Positions 1 to 8,509 of a DNA stretch of 34,381 bases are shown here, piece after piece. Position 1 is the stretch's first letter; each line of letters starts with the position of its first letter. The stretch is from Cytophagales bacterium (GTDB lineage Bacteria; Bacteroidota; Bacteroidia; Cytophagales; CCMP332): contig JANQSY010000176.1 of NCBI GenBank assembly GCA_028279065.1, positions 1 to 34,381 of the forward strand. The letters are read 5' to 3'. A program made the position numbers and the translations under genes. The notes below the pieces were generated by a model, which saw only the letters and a list, made by a program, of their open reading frames with translations, made no database searches and had not been told where the DNA came from.

Positions 1-1246
1 ACCAGTTTTGGCTAATGATATAGGATATCAATCCCAGCTTTTCAAGTACACCCATTGCCCTTATCAGATCTATGGGATTAAGATCAAAAGCAGAACAAAT
101 ACGCTCTATAGGAAGGTCAAAAACCTGGCTTTCCCCTGAACCCAGGGCCAGTTTATAGAAATTTCCCAGGCTGTTGTAGACCTTTATAACATCTTTTAAA
201 TCAGGAAATTTACCACCTAATAGTTCATCTATATCTTTAATGTCTGAAGAGTTGAATACTGTCAACCCAAAGGAAAGTTTATCATCTCGCCCTGCTCTTC
301 CTACCTCCTGGTAATAAGCCTCAATTGAATCCGGCAGATCATAATGGACCACAAGTCTTACATCCTCTTTATCGATACCCATTCCAAATGCATTGGTGCA
401 GACCATTACCCTGGTTTTTCCTGATTTCCAGTTTTCCTGATGCCTGAACTTGGTTTCTGCCCCTAAACCTGCATGGAAGTATGTGCAATTGAACCCATGA
501 TGGTTAAGCTCATTTGCTATTTCCTTTGTTTTTCTTCGATTCCGAACGTAGATCAGAGCACTTCCGGGAACATTGTTGAGTGCCTTGATTATCCTCTCTA
601 GCTTATTCTCCTCTTTATAGCAACTCAGGCTCAGGTTGTTTCTCTTTGAAGAGCTTTTTTGGATCACTGGGGATCTGAGTTCAAGAAGGTCGATGATCTC
701 ATTTTCCACCTTCGGGGTAGCTGATGCCGTTAATGCGATGATTGGAAAATTTCCTTGGATGTACTCCTTTATCTGAGGGATCTGAAGGTAGGAGGGCCGG
801 AAATCATGGCCCCATTGCGAAATGCAATGGGCCTCATCCACAGCCACCAGTCCGATGTCCATTTTTTTGAGCCGCTCCTGAAAAAGATGATTTTGGACCC
901 TTTCCGGGGCTACATATAGGAGATCAGCCTTATTATATATGGTGTTATCCAAGCATATATCTATCTCATTAGCGCTCATTCCAGAATGAATGGTATATGC
1001 CTTTATACCCTTTGCCAATAAAGAATCAACCTGATCCTTCATTAATGCCACGAGCGGAGAAATGACCAGACCTGTTTTTCCCATGGCCAAGGCTGGCACC
1101 TGGAAACAAATACTTTTTCCTCCCCCGGTTGGCATGATCCCTAGTGTATCCTTACCCTCCATGACCGATTTTATGATCTTCAGCTGGTTTCCCCTGAAAT
1201 CAGTATGGCCCCAATACTTTTGAAGGATCGATCTCAGCTCATCCAA
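1..1246 (-). CDS. recQ: RecQ-family ATP-dependent DNA helicase (3' end outside the window)
   Basis: Superfamily 2 DNA helicase of the RecQ family, a 3'-5' DNA unwinding enzyme used in recombination and repair. The minus-strand translation shows the RecQ zero motif region (LRSILQKYWGHTDFRGNQ), Walker A MPTGGGKS, DEAH box (VDEAHCISQWGHDFRP), ALTASATP, and motif VI EVGRAGRDDK. About 415 residues are visible and the C-terminus is beyond position 1. After motif VI there is no C-x2-C-type zinc cluster; the chain continues with YNSLGNFYKLALGSG and a winged-helix-like stretch, as in short Bacteroidota RecQ paralogues. No ATG precedes the zero motif. The frame is closed by a stop at 1262-1264, so a TTG at 1246 (giving MDELRSIL) is the most likely start, 10 bases after the stop of the upstream gene, which suggests cotranscription. 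Family is certain, start is not. Confidence 0.9.
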   Translation of the reverse strand, partial: MDELRSILQKYWGHTDFRGNQLKIIKSVMEGKDTLGIMPTGGGKSICFQVPALAMGKTGLVISPLVALMKDQVDSLLAKGIKAYTIHSGMSANEIDICLDNTIYNKADLLYVAPERVQNHLFQERLKKMDIGLVAVDEAHCISQWGHDFRPSYLQIPQIKEYIQGNFPIIALTASATPKVENEIIDLLELRSPVIQKSSSKRNNLSLSCYKEENKLERIIKALNNVPGSALIYVRNRRKTKEIANELNHHGFNCTYFHAGLGAETKFRHQENWKSGKTRVMVCTNAFGMGIDKEDVRLVVHYDLPDSIEAYYQEVGRAGRDDKLSFGLTVFNSSDIKDIDELLGGKFPDLKDVIKVYNSLGNFYKLALGSGESQVFDLPIERICSAFDLNPIDLIRAMGVLEKLGLISYIISQNW

Positions 1247-1256
1247 AGGGGAGGGT

Positions 1257-2396
1257 TTAATTTAAGGCTTGCTCCAGGTCGGCGTTTAGGTCTTCGATGT
1301 CCTCAATTCCAACGCTCAATCGGATCAAGCCATCGGGCAACCCCGCCTTTAGTCTTTCTTCCCTGGGAATGCTGGCATGGGTCATGGTGGCTGGATGGCC
1401 AGCAAGAGATTCCACTCCGCCCAAGGACTCAGCAAGTGTAAACAGTTTCAGACGCTCCAGAAGCCCAAATACGGCATCCTGATTATCTTCCTCAAGGACG
1501 AAGGACACCATTCCTCCATATCCAGACATCTGTTTTTTCGCAATTCCGTGGCCTGGGTGGTCCTCAAAGCCGGGATAGATCACCTTTCCAACCTTGGGAT
1601 GATCTCCCAAGTACTTTGCGATTCCCTCTGCATTTTCGCAATGACGTTGCATTCTGAGGTTCAGAGTCTTTATTCCTCTAAGAACAAGGAAGCAATCATG
1701 TGGTGAAGGAATTCCTCCGCAGGAGTTTTGAATGAAGGCTAATTTCTCATGTAGATCAGCATTATTTACAATCAATGCTCCCATCACCACATCTGAATGC
1801 CCTCCCAGATATTTGGTTACTGAATGAACCACGATATCAGCTCCAAGGTCAAGAGGGGTTTGAAGGCATGGAGTTGCGAAGGTGTTGTCCACTACCACCG
1901 TAATTCCTTTTCCCTTTGCGATGTCAGAGATCGCCTTGATATCGATAACCTTGAGTAGGGGGTTTGTCGGGGTTTCAATCCATATCATTTTGGTTTTTTC
2001 ATTGATCAGGTCCAAAACCCTTTCTGGCTCCGAGCAATCCACGAATTTGAAACTCACTCCATAAGGCTGAAAAACCTTTGTGAAAATCCTGTATGTGCCT
2101 CCGTAAAGGTCATTTGTAGAGATCACCTCATCTCCTGGTTCCAAAAGTTTGGCTATGGTATCCGTTGCTGCCATCCCTGAGCTAAAGGCAAGTCCAAACT
2201 TCCCATTTTCGAGGGCTGCAATGTTGTTTTCAAATACTGCTCTGGTTGGGTTATGGGTTCTTGAATATTCATAACCCTTATGGTCTCCTGGCGTTTTTTG
2301 GGCATAGGTGGAGGTTTGAAAGATCGGAGTCATCACCGCCCCTGTAGAAGGATCCGGGTGTACACCCGCATGAATAACCTTAGTTCCTATCTTCAT
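1257..2396 (-). CDS. metB: cystathionine gamma-synthase / gamma-lyase family PLP enzyme
   Basis: PLP-dependent Cys/Met metabolism enzyme of 379 residues, the usual family length. The PLP lysine is K195 in HSVTKYLGGHSD. Other family signatures are YSRTHNPTR (residues 44-52), SSGMAA (72-77), ETPTNPLLK (141-149) and VVDNTFATP (168-176). These enzymes either join O-acylhomoserine with cysteine to form cystathionine, or cleave cystathionine to cysteine. Sequence alone does not separate synthase from lyase. The ATG overlaps the end of the mscS-like gene by 17 bases and the TTG of recQ follows closely, so it is likely translated from one long minus-strand transcript. Because neighbouring loci handle reduced sulfur, a cysteine/H2S-producing role is possible but only inferred. 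Confidence 0.9.
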   Translation of the reverse strand: MKIGTKVIHAGVHPDPSTGAVMTPIFQTSTYAQKTPGDHKGYEYSRTHNPTRAVFENNIAALENGKFGLAFSSGMAATDTIAKLLEPGDEVISTNDLYGGTYRIFTKVFQPYGVSFKFVDCSEPERVLDLINEKTKMIWIETPTNPLLKVIDIKAISDIAKGKGITVVVDNTFATPCLQTPLDLGADIVVHSVTKYLGGHSDVVMGALIVNNADLHEKLAFIQNSCGGIPSPHDCFLVLRGIKTLNLRMQRHCENAEGIAKYLGDHPKVGKVIYPGFEDHPGHGIAKKQMSGYGGMVSFVLEEDNQDAVFGLLERLKLFTLAESLGGVESLAGHPATMTHASIPREERLKAGLPDGLIRLSVGIEDIEDLNADLEQALN

Positions 2397-4002
2397 CGTT
2401 AGCTGATTTAAAAAAGTCGTCTAATTTCTTTTTAATGTTTTCCGGCTTCCTTTCATATGCAGGACTCAATGATTCCTGGCCGGGCAGATTTTCAATATGA
2501 ATAGTACGAGTAGGGAAGGCGAAATTCACCCCAAGTGCATCCGCTAATTTCATTATGCTAAGGAGGATCTCATGCCTTGCCTCCAGTTCTGCATGCCAGG
2601 TGGGTACGTTGAAAAAGATATAGAAGAGGATTGAAAGTCCGGAATCCCCCATATTATTGAAATGAATTTCCTTCTTATCCTTCCAGGTATTGGGGTGCTC
2701 CTGAACTAACCTTTTAAGTCCGTCAACAAACGCCTCTATGAGCTCCGGTGGGGTGTCATAGTGGATGGACAGGCTGATGTTCATCCTGCGATAAGCCCTT
2801 AACCCATAATTGTCTATGATAGAGTCCGCAATTTTTCCATTCGGGACATAGGTCACCGAATTCTTGAAAGTCCTTATCCGGGTGGATCTAAGACCCACCT
2901 CTTCTACTTCACCATCGATATCCGTTGCCACTATCCAATCTCCGATCTGAAAAGGTTTGTCAACAAATATCATTACCGAACCAAAGAAGTTCTTGATGGT
3001 ATCCTGAGCCGCAAGAGCAAAGGCCAGACCTCCAATTGAGAGACCTGTAAGTAGTGGTACAACATTGATCTCCAGAGCGATCAGTACGAAAACCGCTCCA
3101 AGGGTTATGATGATGGTTTTTAATACTTTCCTGGCCAGGGGGACCAACTGATCATCCAGGTTCCCTTTGGTTTTCTTGCTTAGCTCCTCAAAATATTCAG
3201 AAGCCAGATCCACGGTCCTGTATGCAATGATGGTGACCATCAAGGGAACAAGAGCCCCAATGGTCAGCAGGACAGCATGATTCAAAAACACCGGGAACTG
3301 AAGAATAGGGAAAAGCACCTTGATCAAGCCCAACACAATAAGGAAGCTTATGGGCCTGGCTATTCTCAGGATCAGCTTGCTTCCCCTTTCAACCCCTGGA
3401 ACTTTTCTTAAGGCTCTGGCTATCCAATTTTTAAAAAGAAATGAAACTGCCAGGTAGACCAGGGATCCAATTATGGCCAGGATGAAAAGAGCAAAATACT
3501 TCCAGATCTCTATGCCAAATACCTTGGTTTTGGTCTGTTTGGGAAGATAATCGATCAGCTTATCAGCTCCTATGGGGTAGGTTTCTTCATAGATCTGATC
3601 AATATGATTAACCGTGTACTCGCTATAAAGCCACTGTTTTCCATATTTCACAAGATAGATCCTTGGCTCTTTTGAAAATGGATGGTACTCATTTTTGCCC
3701 AGGGTGGAGTCTATGAAGTTTGGATCCTTGGGGATATCCTCCTCTTCGATGAAGATCGCCTTCCCCAAATAGATCCTGTAAAGCTTCTTAGCCTTCTCTT
3801 CCAATACTTCTTGCTCCAGATCACCTTTGTAAAGAGCTCTTGATGAGGCCTCCAGGTCCTGCGTTGTGGATGCTAGGTTATCAAAATGGGTCAGAATGGT
3901 TTCATAAGGACTGGAAAGGCCATCTATCTTTTGAATAGAGAAAGCCTTGGAGGCTATAAACCCGATCATCAAAGCCGATATCATTGCGATTCTTTGCATC
4001 AT
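2380..4002 (-). CDS. MscS-family mechanosensitive ion channel
   Basis: Inner-membrane small-conductance mechanosensitive channel homologue, 540 residues, which releases osmolytes when membrane tension rises. A signal peptide-like start (residues 1-22) is followed by an extracytoplasmic domain of about 140 residues. Membrane helices lie near 168-190, 216-235, 243-262 and 295-311. The pore helix and hinge follow at about 315-345 with the Gly/Ala-rich pattern GLSIGGLAFALAAQDTIKNF, then the MscS beta domain (FVDKPFQIGDWI, EVGLRSTRIRTF, VPNGK). The C-terminal alpha/beta part runs to 540. The N-terminal periplasmic extension is longer than in E. coli MscS. Its start forms an ATGA overlap with the stop of the upstream DUF3352-like gene, so the two are translationally coupled. 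Confidence 0.93.
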   Translation of the reverse strand: MMQRIAMISALMIGFIASKAFSIQKIDGLSSPYETILTHFDNLASTTQDLEASSRALYKGDLEQEVLEEKAKKLYRIYLGKAIFIEEEDIPKDPNFIDSTLGKNEYHPFSKEPRIYLVKYGKQWLYSEYTVNHIDQIYEETYPIGADKLIDYLPKQTKTKVFGIEIWKYFALFILAIIGSLVYLAVSFLFKNWIARALRKVPGVERGSKLILRIARPISFLIVLGLIKVLFPILQFPVFLNHAVLLTIGALVPLMVTIIAYRTVDLASEYFEELSKKTKGNLDDQLVPLARKVLKTIIITLGAVFVLIALEINVVPLLTGLSIGGLAFALAAQDTIKNFFGSVMIFVDKPFQIGDWIVATDIDGEVEEVGLRSTRIRTFKNSVTYVPNGKIADSIIDNYGLRAYRRMNISLSIHYDTPPELIEAFVDGLKRLVQEHPNTWKDKKEIHFNNMGDSGLSILFYIFFNVPTWHAELEARHEILLSIMKLADALGVNFAFPTRTIHIENLPGQESLSPAYERKPENIKKKLDDFFKSANDEDRN

Positions 4003-6773
4003 TTTTCTGGCTTTATTGTGATTGAGGAATACTCATTTTTAAAACTCTTGAAGATCTTCAACTCGTTAATATCATCGTAGAAAAGAATGGCAACCTCCTG
4101 GTCGGCGGTAAAGGGAGACCATGGGTATTCCTTTCCCGATTTATTGAAAATCCTCAGTTTGGATACCGGCCTTTCAAGGATCCCAAATAACTCATGGTCT
4201 CCTTCAAAGTCATAAAATTGAACAATAGGTTCTTCTTGAACGTGAAGTTCGGTCTCAAACATCAGATTGAAATCAGGATTGATCAGTGCGACCTTTTCTC
4301 CCTCATATCTGGTGATCACAAAATCTTCACCTTGTTTGCTGATTGCAAGAGAAAACTTCGAATTAGGATTCTCCCTGATCAATTGGTTTTTTGAAAGGAC
4401 CTTTCCCTGGAAGTTCACTGAGTAAAAGGTCCCGTTGTCGGAAAGGAGGTTCAATTTGGATGAGCTGAAACCGGGGCCATGGACCATAAACATCTCATCT
4501 GAAAATGGCATATCGAATTTCAGAGGAAAACCAGAGTAGTACTTGCCATTACGCTTTAATGCATGCAATTCCCCGTTCTGAGTTAGGATCACAATTATGT
4601 CCTTGCCATTGATCCTGGTATGAAATGGCGTTGTGGCAAGATTTTTTCCTATGTTCTTTGGATTCCAACCCTCAAGCTTCCTGCCCTCTTTATCGGTGAG
4701 ATAAACCCTTCCTCGATTGTCAGCTAAAAGAAAGCGATACTTCCTCGTCCTATCATAGTCAACCACATTAAAATGGGTTACCATATCAATGCCCTCCTTA
4801 AAGAACCTGATAGGGAAGCCCTCCACCATTCGACCCAGCCTGTCAACCAAATAGATAGATTTCGCTGTGGCGAAGATGTATTGGAGTTTTCCGTTGCGAT
4901 AATAATCTACCTGGATCGGGTCAGAGACCAGTTCCCCATCTATTCCCTCTACATTCCAAAGGACCTTTCCTGACCTCGAGATCAGGGAAATACTATTGTC
5001 GGTAAGTTGAAGGAGGGATTCCAGGCTCTTGTCCTTATGACTCCTTACGATCTTGGGCCGTCTGCGGATCTCACGGGGGAGAGAGCTCATGAAGACCCTT
5101 TGTGTCTCCTTTCCGACCGACTCCTCAAGGGAGAAGGTAGAGTGCTTTAGGGTTACGTTGGTATAGAATTTATCATCAATGGAGTTCCACTGTGCCGAGA
5201 TCATTTCAAACTTTTTTAAGGCGGTCTCATTTTCAAGGAAAATGGCAGCCCAATAGGGTTGAAGTTGACCAAGGAGGCTTTTAAATAGCCTGGGTACGTT
5301 AAACACAGCCGTAATATTTGCAGGATTTAGGGCTTTTTCGAAAAAGAGGTTCACCTTTACCGACTTACCCCAATTGTTTTCCTGGTCTGAAGAATTGATA
5401 AAGGATCTCAACCCTGCAAGGCGGTTTGAAATCACCAATGTGGAATCATGGATAACATAGAAGGATCTTGGAAATCCCATAAAGAATGGTCCGGTAATAT
5501 GGGCTGGGAATTCCGATACCGGGATCTCTTTGATGGAATACCTGCCATACATTTCATCAATGATCTCTGAGCTGTCGACACCTGCCTTTTCCCGCATCTT
5601 AATGAAATAATCCTCCAGGGCTCTGGTATCACTTATGCTTGCCAAATAAAGCAAAGGCTGATCCCCTGAAAGATGCTTCTCCAGTACACCCAATGCTAAT
5701 GAGCCATCCAAAAAATTGAAGAAGGGTTCAAAGTAGATCTCCTGGTTTTGACCGTAATCATACCAGGATTGAAGAAGTGAATCTCCTCCTGTATGTTTTA
5801 GATGGGTTTTGAATTTTTCAAGAAAGGAGATCCCATCTGAGAAGCCATATTCATAAAATGCTGCCGTATTGTTTGGGGCAAGTTTGGCAAGCTTTTGAGA
5901 TGAGGATCTTTCTCCTTTGAACAGATTTAAAAAATGGTCGGGATCGATGGGATCAGTCGTTGACCCTGATAGAAAGATATTTTCCTCCTGCCATCTGATA
6001 TCGGTAAATATCGGGCTGGAGAATTGAGAGGATGAGGTGATAGGCAGACCTTTTCTAGGGTCGAACACACTGTTCAGGAAAACAGGGAGTTGAGAAAGAT
6101 TTAAAAAAAGGTCGCCTTCATCATTCTTTATCCTGGCAAGATCGAAATAGGATTCGTGTTCCTGAAAAAGACTTGGCTTCTCAGAGTCATTTATTGTTCT
6201 GATAACATCTTCGATCAAAAAACCTGTTGGGCTGGCAACGAGGAACCCTCCGGAATTGAACAAGGAAAAGACATCTTCACCAAGATGGATATCCATGATC
6301 TTAAAACCTTCAAAAGATCTTTCCTTGACTTTTGCTCCCCTTTTGTTTTTAAGATGCTCCAATACCTTGGAAAGGAGCTGTTCATCGGATTCGGATCTGA
6401 CCTGGGTATAGTAGATAAGGCCGAGGTCGTTCTTTGAGATCACATGAAGAGAAATGGAGAGGGGAGTAGATTGAAAGTATTCAACCACATTTTCTCGAAG
6501 GTGATCGATGGTATCTATATAACTCAGTCTTGTCTCAACCTCGGCAAAAAGTTGCTGGGCGGCCAGGCTTTTCCAAATCGAGGTGTTACCGATCTTTTGT
6601 ACGGTCTGATAGGGAGAAGGGGTCTCATATACCAATATCGCCTCATTAGGTATGAGGTCAGAAAGTTGGAGGTCATCTGATCTGGAGGAACTGCTTGGGC
6701 CCAGATAATACCACGCCCCGGCGGCAGCAATAATTATGAAAAACAGAAAAAGAAAGACAGACTTTTTGTTCAT
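3999..6773 (-). CDS. membrane-anchored protein, DUF3352-like region plus C-terminal propeller-like repeats
   Basis: Large hypothetical protein of about 924 residues. I place the start at the ATG at 6773 (MNKKSVFLFLF) because it begins directly with one transmembrane helix. The longer reading from 6872 would add 33 unrelated residues and overlap dtd. After the helix the chain has DUF3352-like character (NEAILVYETPSPYQTVQKI, SIWKSLAAQQ). From about residue 600 on there are repeated blade-like units: a short strand, GxxxxLxxxGK, then GFP or GW (for example GRVYLTDKEGRKLEGW, GELHALKRNGKYYSGFP). This looks like a PQQ/WD40-type beta-propeller outside the cytoplasm. It is the first gene of the run with mscS, metB and recQ. 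No enzymatic motif was seen and function is unknown. A scaffold or sensor in the envelope is possible. Confidence 0.75.
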   Translation of the reverse strand: MNKKSVFLFLFFIIIAAAGAWYYLGPSSSSRSDDLQLSDLIPNEAILVYETPSPYQTVQKIGNTSIWKSLAAQQLFAEVETRLSYIDTIDHLRENVVEYFQSTPLSISLHVISKNDLGLIYYTQVRSESDEQLLSKVLEHLKNKRGAKVKERSFEGFKIMDIHLGEDVFSLFNSGGFLVASPTGFLIEDVIRTINDSEKPSLFQEHESYFDLARIKNDEGDLFLNLSQLPVFLNSVFDPRKGLPITSSSQFSSPIFTDIRWQEENIFLSGSTTDPIDPDHFLNLFKGERSSSQKLAKLAPNNTAAFYEYGFSDGISFLEKFKTHLKHTGGDSLLQSWYDYGQNQEIYFEPFFNFLDGSLALGVLEKHLSGDQPLLYLASISDTRALEDYFIKMREKAGVDSSEIIDEMYGRYSIKEIPVSEFPAHITGPFFMGFPRSFYVIHDSTLVISNRLAGLRSFINSSDQENNWGKSVKVNLFFEKALNPANITAVFNVPRLFKSLLGQLQPYWAAIFLENETALKKFEMISAQWNSIDDKFYTNVTLKHSTFSLEESVGKETQRVFMSSLPREIRRRPKIVRSHKDKSLESLLQLTDNSISLISRSGKVLWNVEGIDGELVSDPIQVDYYRNGKLQYIFATAKSIYLVDRLGRMVEGFPIRFFKEGIDMVTHFNVVDYDRTRKYRFLLADNRGRVYLTDKEGRKLEGWNPKNIGKNLATTPFHTRINGKDIIVILTQNGELHALKRNGKYYSGFPLKFDMPFSDEMFMVHGPGFSSSKLNLLSDNGTFYSVNFQGKVLSKNQLIRENPNSKFSLAISKQGEDFVITRYEGEKVALINPDFNLMFETELHVQEEPIVQFYDFEGDHELFGILERPVSKLRIFNKSGKEYPWSPFTADQEVAILFYDDINELKIFKSFKNEYSSITIKPEK

Positions 6774-6809
6774 CGATTGGGCATTGGGAACCCTCCCTTG
6801 TGGGATCCC

Positions 6810-6835
6810 TTGCGGCTGCAAAATTATTAAGTTTG
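6810..6835 (+). promoter_or_regulatory. candidate promoter for dtd
   Basis: TAAGTTTG at 6828-6835 matches TAnnTTTG, with a TTG 15 bases upstream (6810-6812). The same octamer recurs at 6850-6857 and covers the TTG start codon of dtd. The plus and minus -7 elements in this divergent spacer lie back to back, one base apart. The -33 spacing is short, so confidence is low. Confidence 0.3.
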
Positions 6836-6845
6836 AGGCCATCAA
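6819..6845 (-). promoter_or_regulatory. candidate Bacteroidota-type promoter for the 6773-recQ operon
   Basis: On the minus strand a TTTTTTG -33-like element (TTG at 6845-6843) is followed after 16 bases by TAATTTTG (6826-6819), which matches the -7 consensus TAnnTTTG exactly. The spacer is slightly shorter than the 17-23 usually given. It lies 46 bases before the ATG at 6773, which supports that start choice. Assignment rests on motif match only. Confidence 0.4.
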
Positions 6846-6854
6846 AAAATAAGT

Positions 6855-7307
6855 TTGAAAGCTGTAATTCAAAGGGTCAGTTCAGCCAGGGTTGAGGTTG
6901 AAAATCTGGTGGTGGGTGAGATCGGCAAGGGCCTCCTCATTCTTCTGGGAGTTGGCAGGGATGATACACGTGAAGACCTTGATTGGCTGGTACAGAAAAT
7001 TTCAAATCTCCGGATCTTCTCAGATGAAAATGGAAAGATGAATCTTTCGGTTAAGGATGTCTCCGGAAATGCCTTGGTCATATCTCAATTCACTCTTTTT
7101 GCTTCCACCAAGAAGGGAAACAGGCCTTCATTTATTGGAGCTGGAGATCCGGATGAAGCTGCGGGGTTGTATGAGGGATTTATCGATCAACTTGGAAAAG
7201 AGATAGGCAAGGCGGTAGAATGTGGGGAGTTTGGAGCAATGATGGATGTCAGCCTGACCAATACCGGGCCGGTAACCATTACAATTGACACAAAAAATAA
7301 GATATGA
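6855..7307 (+). CDS. dtd: D-aminoacyl-tRNA deacylase
   Basis: Hydrolyses D-amino acids (and mischarged glycine) from tRNA, protecting translation in the cytoplasm. The 150 residues match the family length. Both active-site signatures are present: SQFTLFAS (residues 77-84) and the NxGPVT motif (136-141), with KKGNRPSF between them. The family N-terminus MKAVIQRVSSARV starts exactly at a TTG codon, which fixes a non-ATG start. The gene overlaps the next one by ATGA, giving a translationally coupled pair. Both genes are housekeeping quality-control functions. Confidence 0.95.
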   Translation: MKAVIQRVSSARVEVENLVVGEIGKGLLILLGVGRDDTREDLDWLVQKISNLRIFSDENGKMNLSVKDVSGNALVISQFTLFASTKKGNRPSFIGAGDPDEAAGLYEGFIDQLGKEIGKAVECGEFGAMMDVSLTNTGPVTITIDTKNKI

Positions 7308-7624
7308 CAATCAGGGAATCGCAGGAAAAAGTCGATGACTGGATCAAGAATCATGGGGTTCGATATTTCAGTGAATTGACAAACATGGTCATCCTACAAG
7401 AGGAAGTAGGAGAGTTGGCCAGGGTTATGGCAAGGAAATATGGTGATCAGTCGTTTAAAGAGGGGGAACAAGAAAACCTTGGTGCAGAGCTTGCAGATAT
7501 ACTCTTTGTATTGATCTGCCTCGCGAATCAGACCGGAACAGATCTAGAAGCAGAGCTAAAAAAATCCTTAGAGAAGAAAACCAATAGGGATTCCGAACGG
7601 CATCGGAACAACCCTAAGTTGTGA
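7304..7624 (+). CDS. MazG-type nucleotide pyrophosphohydrolase
   Basis: Small all-alpha NTP pyrophosphohydrolase of 106 residues, expected to hydrolyse (d)NTPs to the monophosphate plus pyrophosphate. The metal-binding pattern is EExxE (E33, E34, E37) and ExxD (E62, D65), in LQEEVGELARVMARKYGD and GAELADILFVL. This is the single-domain type of the MazG/HisE superfamily, about half the length of full MazG. It starts with an ATG overlapping the dtd stop. It converges with the hydroxylase gene with no gap (7624/7625), and I see no terminator hairpin between them. Confidence 0.88.
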   Translation: MTIRESQEKVDDWIKNHGVRYFSELTNMVILQEEVGELARVMARKYGDQSFKEGEQENLGAELADILFVLICLANQTGTDLEAELKKSLEKKTNRDSERHRNNPKL

Positions 7625-8509
7625 TCAAAATCCTATCCTTTCACCCCTGAACCCGAAAACAAGCTGCTTCCAGAAGGATTTTGGGAATTTCTCCAATTCA
7701 CGAAATCCAAGGGGAATATCCGGATCTTCTTTTGGAATGTAATTGGTCCTGAATATGTAATCCCAAAGGCTCAGGCTGATACCGAAATTGACCCCAGGCA
7801 TTTGGCCTTTCGGAAGGGCCCTTGCATGATGCCAAAGGTGCATCACAGGGTTATTGATGATGTATTTGAGGGGGCCGTAGGTCAAAGCGATATTGGCATG
7901 GTTCAAATGGCCTATCGAGATTGCAATGAAGTGGACAATGTAAGCCTGCTGGGGCTCAAAGCCTCCAATAAGCATGACTACAAGAGTCTTAAGAGGCTTG
8001 TATAGAAGGTTCTCCATCCAATGATATCTCAGGTGGGCGGCAAAGCCCATTTCTTCTACAGAATGGTGAACCTGATGAAACCTCCAGAATGCCGGCACCC
8101 GATGAAGCAAAACATGAGTGAACCATTGAACCAAGTCCGAAAGAATGAAGAAGACCAGGAGTTGAGCCCATTGAGGCCATGAACTCATATCCAGTACCCT
8201 GATCGATTCCATTCCCAGACCGAAGCTTCCGAATACAAGTTCTAATAGGCTGTAAAACCAGCTTATAGCGATAGCGAAAATGAAGAAGTTGAAGAACATA
8301 TAAAAACCATCCAGCCAGAAGTCCTTTCGGATTGCTTTTTGATTTCTTCTCCATGGAAAGAGCAACTCTAAACCCCAAACAATGAGAGAGATTACTATAA
8401 GTCCATAAAAATAATTTTGGTACCAGGGTACCTGGAAAGTGATAAGATTCCAGACCCAATTTGCTGTCCCGGTCGTGCTGTTCAGGAAAGCATCAATCGC
8501 TTTATTCAT
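7625..8509 (-). CDS. sterol desaturase / fatty acid hydroxylase family membrane protein
   Basis: Integral membrane di-iron oxygenase family protein, 294 residues. The eight-histidine signature is visible: HVLLH (HX3H), FHQVHHS (HX2HH) and MHLWHHA (HX2HH). Hydrophobic helices occur in the first 150 residues (YFYGLIVISLIVWGLELLF, FYMFFNFFIFAIAISWFYSLL, LLVFFILSDLVQW). The family hydroxylates or desaturates lipid substrates such as fatty acids, sterols or ether lipids. The substrate here cannot be read from sequence. The ATG lies 8 bases inside the end of the upstream sulfurtransferase gene, so it is the last gene of the sulfite-oxidation operon. Why a lipid oxygenase sits there is unclear. Confidence 0.9.
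   Translation of the reverse strand: MNKAIDAFLNSTTGTANWVWNLITFQVPWYQNYFYGLIVISLIVWGLELLFPWRRNQKAIRKDFWLDGFYMFFNFFIFAIAISWFYSLLELVFGSFGLGMESIRVLDMSSWPQWAQLLVFFILSDLVQWFTHVLLHRVPAFWRFHQVHHSVEEMGFAAHLRYHWMENLLYKPLKTLVVMLIGGFEPQQAYIVHFIAISIGHLNHANIALTYGPLKYIINNPVMHLWHHARALPKGQMPGVNFGISLSLWDYIFRTNYIPKEDPDIPLGFRELEKFPKSFWKQLVFGFRGERIGF

Noticed and set aside
6774-6872. Longer start for the DUF3352-like protein at 6872
   Set aside because: It overlaps dtd and the divergent promoters and adds residues before the transmembrane helix.
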